NCBI GenBank assembly: GCA_965237855.1
Contig: CBDEGK010000003.1
Span: 372,001-436,000 of the forward strand
Reading direction: 5' to 3'
Source of the DNA: CBDEGK01 sp965237855
Lineage (GTDB): Bacteria; Pseudomonadota; Gammaproteobacteria; Pseudomonadales; Halieaceae
DNA: 64,000 bases
The notes beneath the pieces were generated by a model that saw nothing but the letters and a program-made list of their open reading frames with translations, was not told the origin of the DNA and made no database searches. This document shows positions 34,555 to 42,910 of the stretch, one piece after another. The stretch's first letter is position 1, and each line of letters opens with the position of its first letter. A program made the position numbers and the translations under genes.

Positions 34555-35136
34555 TTGACCCAACTTACCCAAGCCAAAACCGAGCTACGCAAGGAACTGC
34601 GGCAACGCCGCCGCGATCTTCCCCCCGAGATTCAACAACAGGCCAGCGAATTGGTCTGTCAGCAGCTGTTAGCGTCAGAGGTTTTCTACCAGAGCCAGCA
34701 TATTGCCCTCTATCTGGCCCAGGACGGTGAACTCTCGCTGGCACTCCTGATCGACAAGGCGCGCGAGCTGGGCAAGGCCCTGTACCTGCCGGTCATCAGC
34801 AGGCAGGCCATGAACTTCCACAACTGGCCAGTCGGTGCCAGCCTGCGCGAAGGCCCCCTTGGCATTCGTGAACCCGCCGCAACCGGCGCGCCAGTAGCCG
34901 TCAGCGTGCTGGACTTGGTGCTGGTACCGCTGGTCGGTTTTGACGATAGTGGCATGCGCCTGGGCATGGGCGGAGGTTATTACGATCGCTGTTTTGATGG
35001 GGCGACTGAGACAGCCGGGCGGCCGCGCCTATTGGGAGTAGCGCACAGTCTGCAGGAGTGCCCGGGATTGCCCCAAGAGCACTGGGATCAGCGTCTGGAT
35101 GGCGTGGTTACAGAAAAAAGCCTGAAATGGTTATAG
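34555..35136 (+). CDS. fau: 5-formyltetrahydrofolate cyclo-ligase
   Basis: Converts 5-formyl-THF to 5,10-methenyl-THF with ATP. Visible blocks are TELRKELRQRRRDL (nucleotide-binding basic region) and the signature LVLVPLVGFDDSGMRLGMGGGYYDR. No in-frame ATG exists near the expected N-terminus; TTG at 34555 gives a 193-residue protein of normal size, while the frame itself is open from within the 6S RNA region. The start is therefore uncertain. Its position after zapA and ssrS matches E. coli ygfA, which is co-transcribed with 6S RNA. Confidence 0.9.
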   Translation: MTQLTQAKTELRKELRQRRRDLPPEIQQQASELVCQQLLASEVFYQSQHIALYLAQDGELSLALLIDKARELGKALYLPVISRQAMNFHNWPVGASLREGPLGIREPAATGAPVAVSVLDLVLVPLVGFDDSGMRLGMGGGYYDRCFDGATETAGRPRLLGVAHSLQECPGLPQEHWDQRLDGVVTEKSLKWL

Positions 35137-35150
35137 CGACTCTTGTCTAA

Positions 35151-35312
35151 CTATGGGCTGGCGATAGTAGTGTCTATCAGTACGCCGGCTTGCAGAGCAG
35201 AAGCAGGTTCTGCAACGGAATGGGAAGCACTCATCGGCACCAACAGGGTCACAATCACGCCGAGGCCAAACAGGGCCATTAGTACCATCATCAAATCCGG
35301 TTTTCTTTTCAC
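35151..35312 (-). CDS. Small membrane protein, 53 residues
   Basis: A short frame starts with GTG at 35312, preceded by a strong GAGGAG five bases upstream, and ends with TAG at 35153-35151. The product begins with KRKPDLMMVLMALFGLG, has one hydrophobic helix (about residues 7-27) after a basic N-terminus and a polar 26-residue tail, so it probably inserts in the inner membrane with the tail outside. I do not recognise a family. It lies between fau (convergent, 14 bp away) and ilvA (same strand, upstream by 177 bp). Confidence 0.6.
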   Translation of the reverse strand: MKRKPDLMMVLMALFGLGVIVTLLVPMSASHSVAEPASALQAGVLIDTTIASP

Positions 35313-35489
35313 TTAGCTCCTCACGAACTATTCACTGAGCCGTTTTTGGTGCCGCTCGGCGCGGGAGCGCGCGGCTTTCCAAAGTCGGGCAAACACAATA
35401 ATTGTTTTTGGTAATTTGCCACAAAACTTTAGCGAGTGTAGCCCCGATAGAGAAAATTGCAAGCAGTTTGGATAGCACTAACTAAATTA

Positions 35490-37007
35490 TTAGCTGAGAT
35501 ACAATTCGTAGGCCGGATTATCCGTCTCGCGCCAATAGCGGTAGTGTATTTCCTTTAGCACTCGCTCCAGCTTGCGTAGTTCCCCTTTATGCACTTGCAA
35601 GCCGACCAGGCAGCGGCCGTAGGCGGCCCCGTGGTTGCGGTAGTGGAACATGGAGATATTCCAGTCGTTTCCCAGGTGAGACAGGAAATTCAACAGCGCG
35701 CCCGGGCGCTCGGGAAATTCGAAACGATAGACTTCTTCATTGTCCACGCTGGCGGGTAAGGGTCCACCTACCATGTGGCGAATATGCAGTTTAGCCACTT
35801 CGTTGTTGGTCAGATCAACCACCGGGTAACCTTTCTTCTCCAACCCCGCGATCACGGATTCGCGGCTCTCGCTACCCTCCGCTATCTGCAGGCCAACGAA
35901 AATATGCGCCATGCGCTCGTCGGCGAAGCGATAGTTGAATTCGGTGATATTGCGTTTACCCAGTGCGCTGCAGAATGATTTGAAGCTACCGGGTCGCTCA
36001 GGAATAGTGACACTGAGTACAACTTCTCGCTTCTCGCCAATTTCTGTGCGCTCGGAAATATAGCGCAGGCGATCAAAATTGGTGTTGGCGCCGCTGACGA
36101 TGGCCAGCAGGGTTTTGTTTTCAGCGCCGGTGGCGGCGACATACTTCTTCAAACCGGCCAGGGCCAGGGCGCCGGCAGGTTCAGCGATGGAACGGGTGTC
36201 CTCAAAAATATCTTTTATCGCCGCGCACATTTCGTCGGTGCTGGCGGTGATCACCTCGTCAACGGTATCGCGAATCACCCGAAAGGGTTCTTTGCCAATC
36301 TGCGCAACCGCCACACCCTCGGCAAAAATCCCCACCTCTGGCAGCGTCACCCGTCGGCCCGCCTTCATGGCGGCGTCCAGACAGGCGGCATCTTCCGGTT
36401 CGACACCGATAATTTTTACCTCCGGGCGCACGTACTTCAAATAGGCCGCAATGCCCGCCAACAGCCCGCCACCGCCGACGGGCACAAACACGGCCTCCAG
36501 CTCGTCCGTATGCTGGCGCACAATTTCCATGCCGATGGTGCCCTGCCCAGCGATGACCAGCGGGTCGTCGTAGGGATGGACATAAATTAAGCCCTGTTCT
36601 TCAACCAGCTGCTGTGAATGAATGAAGGCCTCCTCGAAGGTATCGCCAACCAGCACCACTTTGCCGCCGTGGGATTTCACCCCATTGATCTTGATCTGTG
36701 GGGTGGTACGCGGCATGACGATGGTCGCCTTCACCCCCAGCTTATGAGCGGCCAGTGCTAAGCCCTGGGCATGGTTACCGGCGGAAGCCGCGACCACACC
36801 GCGCGCCCGCTCCGCCTCACTAAGGTGGTGCATCTTGTTGTAGGCACCGCGCAGCTTGAATGAGAAAACCGGCTGCTGGTCTTCCCGCTTGAGCAGCACC
36901 CGGTTTCCCAGCCGCGCAGACATCTGCCGAGCTTCATCGATCGGCGTTTCCTGCGCCACATCGTAAACTCGAGCATCCAGAATTTTCTTAATATAGGACT
37001 GGGGCAT
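35490..37007 (-). CDS. ilvA: Threonine ammonia-lyase, biosynthetic
   Basis: IlvA deaminates threonine to 2-oxobutanoate, the first step of isoleucine synthesis. The 505-residue protein has the PLP lysine in VFSFKLRGAYNKM, the serine block ASAGNHAQGLALAA, GGGGLLAGIAAYLK for phosphate binding, and two C-terminal ACT-like regulatory domains (about residues 330-500, RPGSFKSFCSALGKRNITEF and RPGALLNFLSHLGNDWNISMF), so isoleucine feedback control is expected. It is divergent from rpiA, as in Pseudomonas. Confidence 0.96.
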   Translation of the reverse strand: MPQSYIKKILDARVYDVAQETPIDEARQMSARLGNRVLLKREDQQPVFSFKLRGAYNKMHHLSEAERARGVVAASAGNHAQGLALAAHKLGVKATIVMPRTTPQIKINGVKSHGGKVVLVGDTFEEAFIHSQQLVEEQGLIYVHPYDDPLVIAGQGTIGMEIVRQHTDELEAVFVPVGGGGLLAGIAAYLKYVRPEVKIIGVEPEDAACLDAAMKAGRRVTLPEVGIFAEGVAVAQIGKEPFRVIRDTVDEVITASTDEMCAAIKDIFEDTRSIAEPAGALALAGLKKYVAATGAENKTLLAIVSGANTNFDRLRYISERTEIGEKREVVLSVTIPERPGSFKSFCSALGKRNITEFNYRFADERMAHIFVGLQIAEGSESRESVIAGLEKKGYPVVDLTNNEVAKLHIRHMVGGPLPASVDNEEVYRFEFPERPGALLNFLSHLGNDWNISMFHYRNHGAAYGRCLVGLQVHKGELRKLERVLKEIHYRYWRETDNPAYELYLS

Positions 37008-37138
37008 AGTATCCGATCCAGGCTCGCAGTAAATCAGCCGGCCATAGTACTGGAGAACGCGAGTTTTTTCAGTAACCGGCTATCTACCGAATTCACGCTC
37101 TGCCTATAATGCCTCGCAAAGACTACTGAGGAACACAT

Positions 37139-37816
37139 GTGAACCAGGATCAACTCAAGCAGGCGGTAGCGCAGGCCGCACTGGACCACATCAGACCCGG
37201 CTTGGAAAAAGATACCGTGGTGGGAATTGGCACCGGCTCTACCGCCAACTGCTTTATCGACCTGCTGGGCGCTATCAAGGCTGAAATCAGCGCCACCGTG
37301 GCCAGCTCTGAGGCCTCTGCTGAACGTCTCCGCAGCTTTGGCATCCCCGTCTATGACCTGAACTCGGTCGACGGGGTTGATGTCTACGTCGACGGCGCCG
37401 ATGAGAGCAATGGTCAGCTGCACCTGATCAAGGGCGGCGGGGCCGCACTGACCCGCGAGAAAATTGTTGCCGCGGTGGCACGCAAGTTTGTCTGTATCTG
37501 TGATGACAGCAAGTTGGTGACTGAACTGGGGGCGTTCCCGCTACCGGTAGAAGTGATTCCCATGGCGCGCAGTCACGTGGCCCGGCAGTTGGTAAAATTG
37601 GGCGGCGATCCCATCTATCGCGAGGGGGTGGTAACCGACAACGGAAATATCATCCTCGACGTCTACAATTTCCCGATTGCCGATCCAATTGCCACGGAAG
37701 TGGCCATTAACGCGATTGTCGGCGTGGTCAGCAACGGGCTATTCGCCCAGCGTCCCGCCGACGTATTGCTGCTGGGTACCAGCGAGGGTGTCAAAACCCT
37801 CACTGCGAGCGACTGA
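37139..37816 (+). CDS. rpiA: Ribose-5-phosphate isomerase A
   Basis: RpiA interconverts ribose 5-phosphate and ribulose 5-phosphate. The 225-residue protein shows GIGTGSTANCFIDLLG, YVDGADESN, IKGGGAALTREKI and the ADVLLLGTSEGV C-terminus. The start is GTG at 37139, with GAGGAA seven bases before it. An ATG two bases earlier is in another frame and meets a stop at once (ATGTGA). A TATAAT at 37105-37110 is a likely -10. Confidence 0.96.
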   Translation: MNQDQLKQAVAQAALDHIRPGLEKDTVVGIGTGSTANCFIDLLGAIKAEISATVASSEASAERLRSFGIPVYDLNSVDGVDVYVDGADESNGQLHLIKGGGAALTREKIVAAVARKFVCICDDSKLVTELGAFPLPVEVIPMARSHVARQLVKLGGDPIYREGVVTDNGNIILDVYNFPIADPIATEVAINAIVGVVSNGLFAQRPADVLLLGTSEGVKTLTASD

Positions 37817-37817
37817 T

Positions 37818-39206
37818 TCAGTCGAAGATTTTGCCAGGGTTCATGATGCCATTCGGATCAAATACCCGCTTAATCTGTCGCATTAACTCGATCTCTGCCA
37901 CCGAGCGCGAGTAGGTCAGGTAATCTTTTTTGGCCAAACCTACCCCGTGCTCTGCAGAAACACTGCCGCGAAACTCTGCAACAATTTCAAACACGCCCTT
38001 ACTAACCGCGCCGCAGCGAGTCTGGAACTCTTCGGCATCCATATCATCGGGTTTGAGGATATTCAGATGTACATTGCCGTCACCTATATGGCCATACCAG
38101 ATAATCTCAAAGTCGGGATAGGCGTTGGTAACCAGGGCATCCACTTCCTCCAGGAAGGCCGGCACTTTGGAAACCACCACCGACAGGTCATTCTTATAGG
38201 GTGTCCAGCGAGAAATTGTCTCTGAAATATCCTCGCGCAGGCGCCACAGAGATCGGGCCTGGGCGACGCTCTGACTAATGACGCCATCCACAACCCAGCC
38301 TTGTTCAACACAGTGTTCAAACAGCGCCATAGCCTGGTCTGGCTCCTCTCCTGTAGAGTTCTCAAATTCCAGCAGGGCATAGTAGGCAGTGGGGGCCTGA
38401 AAGGGGCGCTGCACATCCTGATGTTCCACAACTTTCTGCAAGGCCTGCTCGGAGAAAAACTCGAAAGCGGTCAGGTCTATTTCCTGTCTATAGCTTGCCA
38501 GGACTTCCATAATTGAAGGCATGTCTGGCACACCCAGCACCATCACCGACAGCTCCCGGGGTGGTCGTATCAGTCGAACTGTAACTTCCACTACGATGCC
38601 CAGGGTTCCCTCTGAACCTATAAACAACTGCTGTAGATCGTAGCCGGCATTGTTTTTCACCAGGCCGTTATTGATTTCCAGCAACTCACCGTTGCCAGTG
38701 ATGACTTTTAACCCGGCAATCCAGTCCCGGGTCATACCGTAGCGAATCACCTTGATGCCGCCAGCATTGGTAGCTACATTGCCACCAATCTGGCTGGAAC
38801 CACTGGAGGCAAAGTCCACCGGGTAAAACAGGCCCTGCTGTTCAGCGAATTGCTGTAACTGCTTTGTAATCACCCCGGCACCGCACACCACCGTTCGATC
38901 CACCACGCTGAATTCGCAGACAGTGTTCAAATTGTCCATGGCAATGACCAGCTCGCCCCGCGCCGCCATTGCGCCACCACTGAGCCCGGTCCGCCCACCG
39001 GAAGGGACAATGGCAAGCTGATGCTCATTAGCGACACGCACCAGGGCTTGAACCTCTTCGATGGTTTGCGGCAGAACCACGGCAGCGGGGGACGGGGTCT
39101 TGAATCGGGTCCAGTCTCGCCCGTATTGATCCATCGACGCCGAGTCCAGCAGCATCCGTTCTGCCCCCACAATGGCGGCTATTTCATGCCTCAGTTCAGC
39201 ATTCAC
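37818..39206 (-). CDS. FAD-linked oxidoreductase, probable D-2-hydroxyglutarate dehydrogenase
   Basis: A 462-residue flavoprotein of the GlcD/D-lactate dehydrogenase family: FAD-binding domain with VPSGGRTGLSGGAMAARGE and GGNVATNAGGIKVIRYG, and a C-terminal FAD-oxidase domain with a metal-site histidine in YGHIGDGNVHLN and SAEHGVGLAKKDYL. In Pseudomonas the serA-adjacent homologue is a D-2-hydroxyglutarate dehydrogenase that removes the product SerA makes when it reduces 2-oxoglutarate. The position divergent from serA supports the same role. D-lactate dehydrogenase is the alternative. Confidence 0.82.
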   Translation of the reverse strand: MNAELRHEIAAIVGAERMLLDSASMDQYGRDWTRFKTPSPAAVVLPQTIEEVQALVRVANEHQLAIVPSGGRTGLSGGAMAARGELVIAMDNLNTVCEFSVVDRTVVCGAGVITKQLQQFAEQQGLFYPVDFASSGSSQIGGNVATNAGGIKVIRYGMTRDWIAGLKVITGNGELLEINNGLVKNNAGYDLQQLFIGSEGTLGIVVEVTVRLIRPPRELSVMVLGVPDMPSIMEVLASYRQEIDLTAFEFFSEQALQKVVEHQDVQRPFQAPTAYYALLEFENSTGEEPDQAMALFEHCVEQGWVVDGVISQSVAQARSLWRLREDISETISRWTPYKNDLSVVVSKVPAFLEEVDALVTNAYPDFEIIWYGHIGDGNVHLNILKPDDMDAEEFQTRCGAVSKGVFEIVAEFRGSVSAEHGVGLAKKDYLTYSRSVAEIELMRQIKRVFDPNGIMNPGKIFD

Positions 39207-39245
39207 GATGTCTCACAACCCAGTAAAAGTGCCAACTCCCGACCC

Positions 39246-39291
39246 CGGCTACAGGGGGCGCGTATGCTACCATACGCGCCCCCTGTAGCCG
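39246..39291. repeat. Perfect 21-bp palindrome between the dehydrogenase gene and serA
   Basis: Two perfectly complementary 21-base arms (39246-39266 and 39271-39291) flank a 4-base CTAC loop, very GC-rich at the base of the stem and containing TATGCT / TATGGT near the tip, which could serve as divergent -10 elements. It has no T-run and lies between two divergent starts, so it is not an ordinary terminator. It could be an operator or a structured leader. Confidence 0.75.
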
Positions 39292-39315
39292 CCATACCCG
39301 ATACCCGGTAGCCCC

Positions 39316-40318
39316 ATGAACAAGACCTCCCTGGATAAAGCCAAGATCAAATTTCTGTTACTCGAGGGGGTGCATTATTCCGCTGTGGAGACGCTGGAAC
39401 GACTGGGTTATAGCAACATCGAAACACATCCCAAGGCCCTGCCCGAGGAAGAACTGAAAAGCGCTATCGCAGACGCTCATTTTATTGGCATCCGCTCACG
39501 CACCCAGCTCAATGCCGGGGTGTTCGATCACGCGGAGAAACTGGTCGCTGCCGGCTGTTTCTGCATTGGCACAAACCAGGTGGATCTCGCGGCAGCCACC
39601 GAGCGCGGCATCGCGGTGTTCAATGCACCTTTTTCCAATACCCGCAGCGTGGCAGAACTGGTTATCGCAGAGGCTATATTGTTACTGCGCGGGGTCCCGG
39701 AAAAGAACGCCGCCGCACACTGCGGTGAATGGCAGAAATCTGCCAACAACTCCTATGAAATTCGCGGTAAGCATCTGGGCATTATCGGCTACGGCAACAT
39801 TGGTATGCAATTGGGAGTACTGGCTGAGGCCCTGGCCGAGGTACTGGACAAGGGTCACCTGTCTGGCGCCGGCATCGACGTGTTTCCGCAGGAACCCCGT
39901 TCCACCCATGATGAATTTATATCTCCCCTGCGGCCATTCAACAATACCTTCCTGACCCCGCATATTGGCGGCAGCACCATGGAGGCGCAGGAAAACATCG
40001 GTATGGAGGTGGCGGAAAAACTGGCTCGCTACAGCGACAACGGCACCACTATCTCAGCCGTCAATTTCCCCGAGGTGGCGCTGCCAGAGCATGCACATTG
40101 TCACCGTTTGTTGCACCTGCACCGCAATATTCCCGGAGTGATGTCATCCATCATCAAAGGTTTTCTCGGAAAACAATATCAACATCAGTGGCCAGTACCT
40201 GCAGACCACAGCCCAGATCGGCTACGTTGTGATTGACATTGACGCCGAATACAGCGAACTTGCCCTCTCCAAGCTGGCCGCCGTCGAGGGAACATTACGC
40301 ACCCGCGTGCTATTCTGA
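39316..40318 (+). pseudogene. serA: serA (D-3-phosphoglycerate dehydrogenase), deleted and frameshifted
   Basis: The N-terminal half is clear SerA (IKFLLLEGVHYSAVETL, FNAPFSNTRSVAELVIAEAI), as is the later part (LTPHIGGSTMEAQENIG, SDNGTTISAVNFPEV). Two lesions are seen. First, after HLGIIGYGNIGMQLGVLAEAL the sequence jumps straight to a segment that normally lies some 75 residues later (GHLSGAGIDVFPQEP). This removes most of the NAD domain and the conserved NASRG block with the catalytic arginine. The jump occurs at a GCCCTGG that could be the merged copy of a short direct repeat. Second, one extra G at about 40159 shifts the frame: the reading continues correctly in another frame as FSENNINISG... 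through the ACT domain to RVLF and TGA at 40316-40318. Such a protein should be inactive. Genuine decay or an assembly error are both possible. Confidence 0.85.
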
Positions 40319-40322
40319 GGTA

Positions 40323-41963
40323 ATGACTGGAGTCTCCCGAAATCATCTTGTCCGGCCCTGGGGCTGGCTTTCTCTGCTGGCGCTATTGATAGTCAGCAAC
40401 GCCGCTGCAGCACCGACTGCCGTTGATTTTGAGAGAAACGAAATCGCCATCGTCATGGCCCAGGAACCGCAGTGGCTCAATACCGTTCGAGCCACGGATC
40501 AGGTTTCCTTCATGGTGCTGGATCACATCAGCGAAGGTCTCATGACCTACGATGTCAACGGCCAGTTGATGGGTGGTGTCGCCGAGCGCTGGCAACTGCG
40601 TGAAGACAAGGCCACCTTCTGGCTGCGCAAAGACGCCCGCTGGTCCGACGGCAAGCCGGTGACCGCGCACGATTTCGTGTTCGCCTGGCGGCAGGTAGCC
40701 AATCCCAGGAATGCCTCGGAATACGCCTTCCTGATGCGCGCTTTTCCCAATGGCGAGGCCATTATCCGTGGCGACATGGCAGCGGACACACTCGGTGTCG
40801 AGGCCCTCGATGATCACACGTTGGTCGCCTATCTCAACAAACCCATCGCCTATTTCCTCGAGCTGGTCACCTTCATCAGTTTTCGGCCGGTGCGCGAAGA
40901 CATCTACCTCCAACACGGTCAGCGCTATGCGGCTGACGCGGACACCATGTTGTCCAATGGTCCATTCATCCTCAAAAAATGGGTACACGGCGCCTCACTG
41001 CGCATGGAAAAAAACCCCGAGTACTGGAACGGCGAGGCTATTGAGCTGGAAGCCATTAACGTCCCCTATATCACCGAGGACCCCAACGCGCGTTTTAACC
41101 TGTACATGGACAACCGCATCGCCCTGGCCACGGGCCTCGATTCATCGGCCACCAAGATGGCCCTGCAAAAACGCCAGAACTTGCGCTCCTTTCGAGACGG
41201 TTCAATCTTTTTCATCGAGTTCAACCACCGCGATGACCGACCCACCCGCAACCTGAACCTGCGGCGTGCCATGCAAGCTGTCTTCGACGCGGAGGAATTG
41301 ACCTACAAGGTGATTGGATTGGCGGGGAACAGGCCAGCCTACTCGCTTTTCCCCGATTGGTTGCCGGGTACCTACGACGGCACGCTGAGAGAGGAATACC
41401 CTCCCATCCGACCGACTCTGGATGACAAAAAAGCTCAGCACTACCTGGCATTAGCCAAGCGTGAGCTGGGGCTGGACACCATTCCGCCCCTGTCACTATT
41501 ACTCAGCGATACGCCAGGCAGCATCAAGCAAGCCGAGTATTTCCAGGATGTCATGCGCAGCAAATTGGATCTGGAAATTCGCCTTGATCGGCAAACCTTC
41601 AAACAGCGGCTGGCCAAAATGTCCTCCGGCGGTTTCGACATGGTGGCAGCTGGCTGGGGCCCGGACTATAACGATGCCATGACCTTTGCCGACCTGTTCA
41701 CCTCGTGGAACCTCAACAACCGGGGCCGCTACGAAGACCCGCGCTATGACGACCTGGTCACCCAGGCACTTTCCACCAATGACAGAGCCCTGCGCAATCA
41801 GCTGTTTGGTGAACTGCAGCAACTCATTCACGACGAGGTCATCATCCTGCCCCAGTACGAGCGCGGTTATATATACACGCAAAGCAATGACCTGGAGGGC
41901 GTTCGCAGAAGTCGGGTCGGCGGCGACCCCAATTACAACTATGCGCGGATACGGCAGCACTGA
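40323..41963 (+). CDS. oppA: Oligopeptide ABC transporter substrate-binding protein
   Basis: A 546-residue family 5 solute-binding protein. It has a signal peptide (MTGVSRNHLVRPWGWLSLLALLIVSNAAAA), then EIAIVMAQEPQWLNT, the SEGLMTYDVNGQLMGGVAERW block, LRKDARWSDGKPVTAHDFVFAW and AAGWGPDYNDAMTF, all typical of OppA/DppA. No lipobox cysteine, so it should be a free periplasmic protein. First gene of oppABCDF, beginning five bases after the stop of the broken serA; a GAGG lies only two bases from the ATG. Confidence 0.92.
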   Translation: MTGVSRNHLVRPWGWLSLLALLIVSNAAAAPTAVDFERNEIAIVMAQEPQWLNTVRATDQVSFMVLDHISEGLMTYDVNGQLMGGVAERWQLREDKATFWLRKDARWSDGKPVTAHDFVFAWRQVANPRNASEYAFLMRAFPNGEAIIRGDMAADTLGVEALDDHTLVAYLNKPIAYFLELVTFISFRPVREDIYLQHGQRYAADADTMLSNGPFILKKWVHGASLRMEKNPEYWNGEAIELEAINVPYITEDPNARFNLYMDNRIALATGLDSSATKMALQKRQNLRSFRDGSIFFIEFNHRDDRPTRNLNLRRAMQAVFDAEELTYKVIGLAGNRPAYSLFPDWLPGTYDGTLREEYPPIRPTLDDKKAQHYLALAKRELGLDTIPPLSLLLSDTPGSIKQAEYFQDVMRSKLDLEIRLDRQTFKQRLAKMSSGGFDMVAAGWGPDYNDAMTFADLFTSWNLNNRGRYEDPRYDDLVTQALSTNDRALRNQLFGELQQLIHDEVIILPQYERGYIYTQSNDLEGVRRSRVGGDPNYNYARIRQH

Positions 41964-41965
41964 TC

Positions 41966-42910
41966 ATGTGGGCTTATATCGCTAAAAGACTGCTCTCCGG
42001 ACTGGTAACCATCTGGTTTATCGCTACCGCCACGTTCGTCGGCATGCACATGGTGCCCGGCGATCCGTTAATGAATGACAAAGCCGTGACCCCGGAGGTG
42101 CGTGCCAACCTTGAAAAGGCCTACGGTCTGGACAAACCGGTGCCCGTTCAATATGTGATCTACCTGGGCAATATGCTGCAGGGGGACTTCGGCATCTCCT
42201 TCACCCAGCAGAATAGGCGCGTCAACGACATCATCGCCGAACATTTCCCGGTCTCGGCCATGCTGGGAGTGCTGGCATTGTTATTTGCCGCGGTAGGGGG
42301 CATTACCTGGGGGGCGCTCACCGCCCTGTACCGTAACCGCCTGCCCGATGTCCTCATTATGTTCCTGGTAATTATCTGTGTGTCAGTGCCGAGCTTCGTG
42401 TTCGCCGCGCTGGGGCAGCTGGCCATCCTCCAGCTCAACAATCTACTGGGATTTTCGCTGCTGCCCGTAGCCGGCTGGGGCACTTTTGCCCATATGATTG
42501 TACCCGCACTGGTGTTGGGCCTCGGCACCATGGCTTACCTGACCCGCCTCATGCGCAGCTCCATGCTGGAGGTGGCAGACATGGACTATATTCGGACCGC
42601 GCGTGCCAAGGGACTGACACCTCGACGCATATTTTTCAAGCACCAGTTGCGCAATGCCATCCTGCCCGTGGTCACCGTCCTCGGACCCTCCATTGCCGCC
42701 ATTACTACCGGTGGCTTCGTGGTTGAGCTGGTATTTGCGATCCCCGGGCTGGGTCGCTATTTCGTGCAGGCAGTTCAGCAGCTGGATTACACCGTCATTA
42801 TGGGCACCACTGTGTTTTATGGGGCCTTCCTGGTGTTGATGGTCATTGTCGTGGATATCGTCTACGGCTTTATTGACCCGCGTATCCAGGTAGGCAAGGC
42901 GGTGCAGTGA
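41966..42910 (+). CDS. oppB: Oligopeptide ABC transporter permease OppB
   Basis: A 314-residue inner-membrane permease with six helices and the EAA-loop block YIRTARAKGLTPRRIFFKHQLRNAILPVVT that contacts the ATPases. The N-terminal MVPGDPLMNDKAVTPEVRANLEKAYGLDKPVP is the usual OppB/DppB periplasmic segment. It starts two bases after the oppA stop and overlaps oppC. Confidence 0.93.
   Translation: MWAYIAKRLLSGLVTIWFIATATFVGMHMVPGDPLMNDKAVTPEVRANLEKAYGLDKPVPVQYVIYLGNMLQGDFGISFTQQNRRVNDIIAEHFPVSAMLGVLALLFAAVGGITWGALTALYRNRLPDVLIMFLVIICVSVPSFVFAALGQLAILQLNNLLGFSLLPVAGWGTFAHMIVPALVLGLGTMAYLTRLMRSSMLEVADMDYIRTARAKGLTPRRIFFKHQLRNAILPVVTVLGPSIAAITTGGFVVELVFAIPGLGRYFVQAVQQLDYTVIMGTTVFYGAFLVLMVIVVDIVYGFIDPRIQVGKAVQ

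Noticed and set aside
37137..37139. ATG as start of rpiA
   Set aside because: It is out of frame and followed at once by TGA; the in-frame GTG at 37139 has a properly spaced ribosome-binding site.
39246..39291. Hairpin as a transcription terminator
   Set aside because: It lies between divergent start codons and has no T-run on either side.
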